35,361 nt of DNA, taken from contig CAITHK010000301.1 of the NCBI GenBank assembly GCA_903892175.1, forward strand, positions 1-35,361, written 5' to 3'. A program made the translations under genes and the position numbers. How positions within the stretch are numbered: position 1 is the first letter of the stretch; each line of letters opens with the position of its first letter. The stretch comes from an uncultured Burkholderiales bacterium (GTDB lineage: Bacteria > Pseudomonadota > Gammaproteobacteria > Burkholderiales > Burkholderiaceae_C). Positions 33,131 through 35,361 of this stretch are shown in pieces. The notes beneath the pieces were generated by a model. It made no database searches and had not been told where the DNA came from. It was given only the letters and a program-made list of their open reading frames with translations.

Positions 33131-34507
33131 TCAACCCAGCGAGCGCACCAAGCCAATCGCCTCGTCCACACGCTCCACCGGGTGCAAGGTCATGCCCTCG
33201 ATGGGTTTTTTGGGCATGTTGGCTTTGGGAATCACAGCCACCGTGAAGCCCAGTTTGGCCGCTTCTTTCAAGCGTTCTTGGCCGCGCGGTGCCGGGCGCA
33301 CCTCGCCCGCCAAGCCCACCTCGCCAAAGGCAATGAAACCCTGGGGCAGGGGCTTGCCACGCAAGCTGCTCTGGATGGCCAACATGACGGCCAAGTCGGC
33401 GGCGGGTTCGCTGATGCGCACGCCGCCCACGGCGTTGACGAACACGTCTTGGTCCATGCACGCCACCCCGGCATGGCGGTGCAACACCGCCAGCAGCATG
33501 GCCAAGCGGTCACGGTCCAAGCCCACACTCAAACGGCGAGGCGAAGGACCACCGGTATCGACCAAGGCTTGGATTTCGACCAGCATGGGGCGCGTGCCTT
33601 CGAGCGTGACCAACACACAGCTGCCGGGCACGGGCTCGGGGTGCTGGCTCAAGAAAATGGCACTCGGGTTGCTGACGCCTTTGAGGCCTTTTTCGGTCAT
33701 GGCGAAGACGCCAATTTCGTTGACCGCACCAAAGCGGTTTTTGATGGCCCGCACCAGCCGGTAGGTGGAGTGGGTGTCGCCCTCGAAGTACAGCACGGTG
33801 TCGACCATGTGCTCGAGCACACGCGGCCCGGCCAACGCGCCCTCTTTGGTGACGTGGCCCACCAACACCACCGCCGTGCCGGTGGACTTGGCCATGCGGG
33901 TGAGGTGGGCCGCGCATTCGCGCACCTGCGCCACCGAACCGGGGGCGCTGGTGAGTTGGTCGGAGTAAACCGTTTGGATCGAGTCCATCACCACCACCGC
34001 GGGCTTGAGTTTGTCGACCGTGGCCAGCACTTTTTCCAGCAAGGTTTCAGCCAGCACTTGCACTTGGCTGTGGTCCAGACCCAAACGCCGCGAGCGCAGC
34101 GCCACCTGGGCCGCCGACTCTTCGCCCGTCACGTACAAGGTGGCCATGCCACTGCGCTGCAAGCCGTCCATGGCTTGCAACAACAGGGTGGATTTGCCAA
34201 TGCCGGGGTCGCCCCCAATCAGCACCACACCACCGTCGACCATGCCGCCACCGAGCACGCGGTCGAGTTCTTCTTGACCGGTGGGGGTGCGCGCCACGTC
34301 GTGGGCTTCGATGTCAGACAGCGTGGCCACCTCGGCACTGGGCGCGAGCGCGGCCATGCCAGCGTAGCGGTTCTTGCTGGCACCGCCAGACTCCACAGCG
34401 CTCTCCAAGAGGGTGTTCCAGGCGTTGCAGCTGGGGCATTTGCCCAGCCACTTGGGGCTGGTGCCGCCGCATTCGGTGCAGACGTAGTGGGTTTTTTCTT
34501 TGGCCAT
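33131..34507 (-). CDS. radA: DNA repair protein RadA/Sms
   Basis: A 458-residue RecA-like ATPase that processes branched recombination intermediates and helps DNA repair and transformation. The N-terminal zinc finger uses Cys10, Cys13, Cys24, Cys27 (VCTECGGTSPKWLGKCPSC). Walker A GGDPGIGKST is at about 98-107, the RadA-specific KNRFG motif at about 255-259, and the C-terminal Lon-like domain follows (DVFVNAVGGVRISEPAADL). ATG 34507 gives the canonical MAKEKTHYVC; the frame extends to 34582 without support. A LexA-like box lies 11 bp upstream. Confidence 0.96.
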   Translation of the reverse strand: MAKEKTHYVCTECGGTSPKWLGKCPSCNAWNTLLESAVESGGASKNRYAGMAALAPSAEVATLSDIEAHDVARTPTGQEELDRVLGGGMVDGGVVLIGGDPGIGKSTLLLQAMDGLQRSGMATLYVTGEESAAQVALRSRRLGLDHSQVQVLAETLLEKVLATVDKLKPAVVVMDSIQTVYSDQLTSAPGSVAQVRECAAHLTRMAKSTGTAVVLVGHVTKEGALAGPRVLEHMVDTVLYFEGDTHSTYRLVRAIKNRFGAVNEIGVFAMTEKGLKGVSNPSAIFLSQHPEPVPGSCVLVTLEGTRPMLVEIQALVDTGGPSPRRLSVGLDRDRLAMLLAVLHRHAGVACMDQDVFVNAVGGVRISEPAADLAVMLAIQSSLRGKPLPQGFIAFGEVGLAGEVRPAPRGQERLKEAAKLGFTVAVIPKANMPKKPIEGMTLHPVERVDEAIGLVRSLG

Positions 34508-34870
34508 GGCGCAATAGTACTGGACAAACGAACAGTATTTGTGCTTTTCGAGGGTGATATCGAGTCTCAGTGAGTTCTGCACCGGACGTACAGGGATGAC
34601 AGTAACTTAGCTGCATCTGATGATCTGAATTTTCGTAGACGCACACGAGCTAGGCACTTAGGAGTCAGCTTTGCAGCGATAGCAGACGTCGGATCACATG
34701 TGTCGGCTATCTGCTGACGGCCAGAAGCAGGCGTTCATGTTCTATTTCGGGTTGGCTTACCAGTTTGAGTAATTCTGAGAACTGGCATATTCAGCCACGA
34801 CTCAAACAAAATTAGTCACAGTTATCGGACTGCCGCTTTGACTGCTGGAATCACTGGCATGCCAGACAAT
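34508..34870. other. Intergenic region, 363 bp, AT-rich
   Basis: No gene is supported on either strand: open frames are short and composition differs from neighbours. Contents I can name are a LexA-like box (34518-34537) and a CCAGTT / AACTGG hairpin with a 14-nt loop at 34760-34785. The hairpin lies beyond the end of the right-edge gene (34871) and could end its transcript. No tRNA or insertion-sequence end was seen. Confidence 0.55.
34518..34537 (-). promoter_or_regulatory. LexA-like (SOS) box upstream of radA
   Basis: TACTG-N10-CAGTA, matching both conserved ends of the enterobacterial LexA consensus. Its inner bases are CTGG rather than CTGT on one side, and ACAG on the other. It lies 11 bp before the radA start, so a bound repressor would overlap the promoter or ribosome site. 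The -35/-10 elements are not clear. Confidence 0.42.
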
Positions 34871-35361
34871 CTACTCTGCAAACGGATCTTTTGTATTAGG
34901 AAGCGAAAGTACGCGGGCATGAGCTTGCATGGTCTTCAACAGATCGATACTGTCGTCAAGCAAAGATAGACACAAGTCCCAATAGACGAAATCAATTTTC
35001 TGTCCATGCTTGAATTGGTACACACAACTTCTGTACGTGACTTCAGTATCAGTGCCCGACTTGTGAAAATAGACTCCATTGTTGTGCAGCGTGTTTCTTA
35101 TCATTCGGAACAAATCGAGCATGTCTACCCAATCTTGCGCTCTCGGTAATGCTAATTCTGTTCGTAGCAAGCAATCATAGATCGCCTTGAATTCAGCAGT
35201 TCCGTTCTTGGCCGCTGTTGAATTTAATGCCCGTAGAAGTGATCTTAACGAGCTCTCAATTGCGGAAAACACAAATTGCATAAAGCCGAGTTTGTAAAAA
35301 GCGGCAGGTTCTGTCGAAACGCTTTGTTCAATGGGAGCATGCAAGCTGCCGTCACGGTGAC
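34871..35361 (-). CDS. Partial gene of unknown function with HEPN-like motif
   Basis: The reverse-strand frame is open from the stop at 34871 to the window edge, so the true start may lie outside; a TTG at 35344 would give 157 residues but lacks support. The protein looks helical, with R83-N-T-L-H87 in MIRNTLHNNGVYFHK, a pattern similar to the RNxxH core of HEPN RNase/toxin-type proteins, and an Asp/Leu-rich tail (LCLSLLDDSIDLLKTM). I do not name a family. Local GC is clearly lower than in the rest of the window, which suggests an accessory or acquired gene. Confidence 0.5.
   Translation of the reverse strand, partial: HRDGSLHAPIEQSVSTEPAAFYKLGFMQFVFSAIESSLRSLLRALNSTAAKNGTAEFKAIYDCLLRTELALPRAQDWVDMLDLFRMIRNTLHNNGVYFHKSGTDTEVTYRSCVYQFKHGQKIDFVYWDLCLSLLDDSIDLLKTMQAHARVLSLPNTKDPFAE

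Noticed and set aside
33050-34573. 507-residue open frame on the plus strand opposite radA
   Set aside because: It is antisense to a clearly real gene, and its His/Gln-rich translation has no family features; GC-rich codon bias opens such frames.
1-35361. CRISPR array, insertion sequence, prophage or tRNA
   Set aside because: I saw no regular spacer-repeat pattern, no transposase or integrase, no terminal inverted repeats around a gene, and no tRNA-like cloverleaf or CCA end.

Overview
The window reads as chromosome of a GC-rich betaproteobacterium, most likely Burkholderiales/Comamonadaceae (Limnohabitans, Rhodoferax or Polaromonas-like). The evidence is the family mix and gene order: the ilvE / small CHCC zinc-finger / waaF / radA block, pyrE beside an exonuclease III gene, and above all many Bug-type (tripartite tricarboxylate transporter, TTT) periplasmic solute receptors. 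Genus is inference; there is no rRNA or tRNA gene here.

Layout. 1-3209: housekeeping genes pyrE (cut by the left edge), exodeoxyribonuclease III, a BaiN/HI0933-type flavoprotein and panD. 3306-7333: a PuuE-like polysaccharide-deacetylase-family hydrolase, a divergent Bug receptor, and a nitronate-monooxygenase-like flavoprotein with an FNR/ANR-like box upstream. 7538-12081: a minus-strand four-gene cluster (Bug, cupin, luciferase-like monooxygenase, Bug) divergent from an IclR regulator. 12158-17081: glyoxalase-II-like hydrolase, M48 peptidase, AmpG-like transporter and an OmpR/EnvZ-type two-component system with a His-rich sensor loop. 17119-28761: a large catabolic region. A luciferase-like monooxygenase and a Bug receptor are divergent from a nine-gene plus-strand run: Bug, PuuE-like hydrolase, amidase, Bug, Bug, D-2-hydroxyacid dehydrogenase, PDC-lactonase-like amidohydrolase, Bug, TauD/TfdA dioxygenase. 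Several of these genes overlap stop-to-start. 28805-29457: a brnTA toxin-antitoxin pair behind a perfect 16-bp inverted repeat. 29480-34507: minus-strand class II aldolase, waaF, zf-CHCC, ilvE, a small membrane protein and radA. 34508-35361: visibly AT-richer DNA with a gene running off the right edge that carries a HEPN-like motif.

How it may work together. Eight Bug receptors lie in 23.4 kb with no TctA or TctB membrane subunit, so they must use permease subunits encoded elsewhere, or act as sensors. Each lies next to oxidoreductases and C-N or C-O hydrolases, which suggests several small modules for capturing and breaking down unknown organic acids or amides. The nine-gene run with its divergent monooxygenase is the best candidate for an undescribed pathway: oxidise the substrate, open a cyclic amide or lactone, hydrolyse the amide, then oxidise a 2-hydroxyacid. 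That order and the substrate are inference; nothing in the sequence fixes them.
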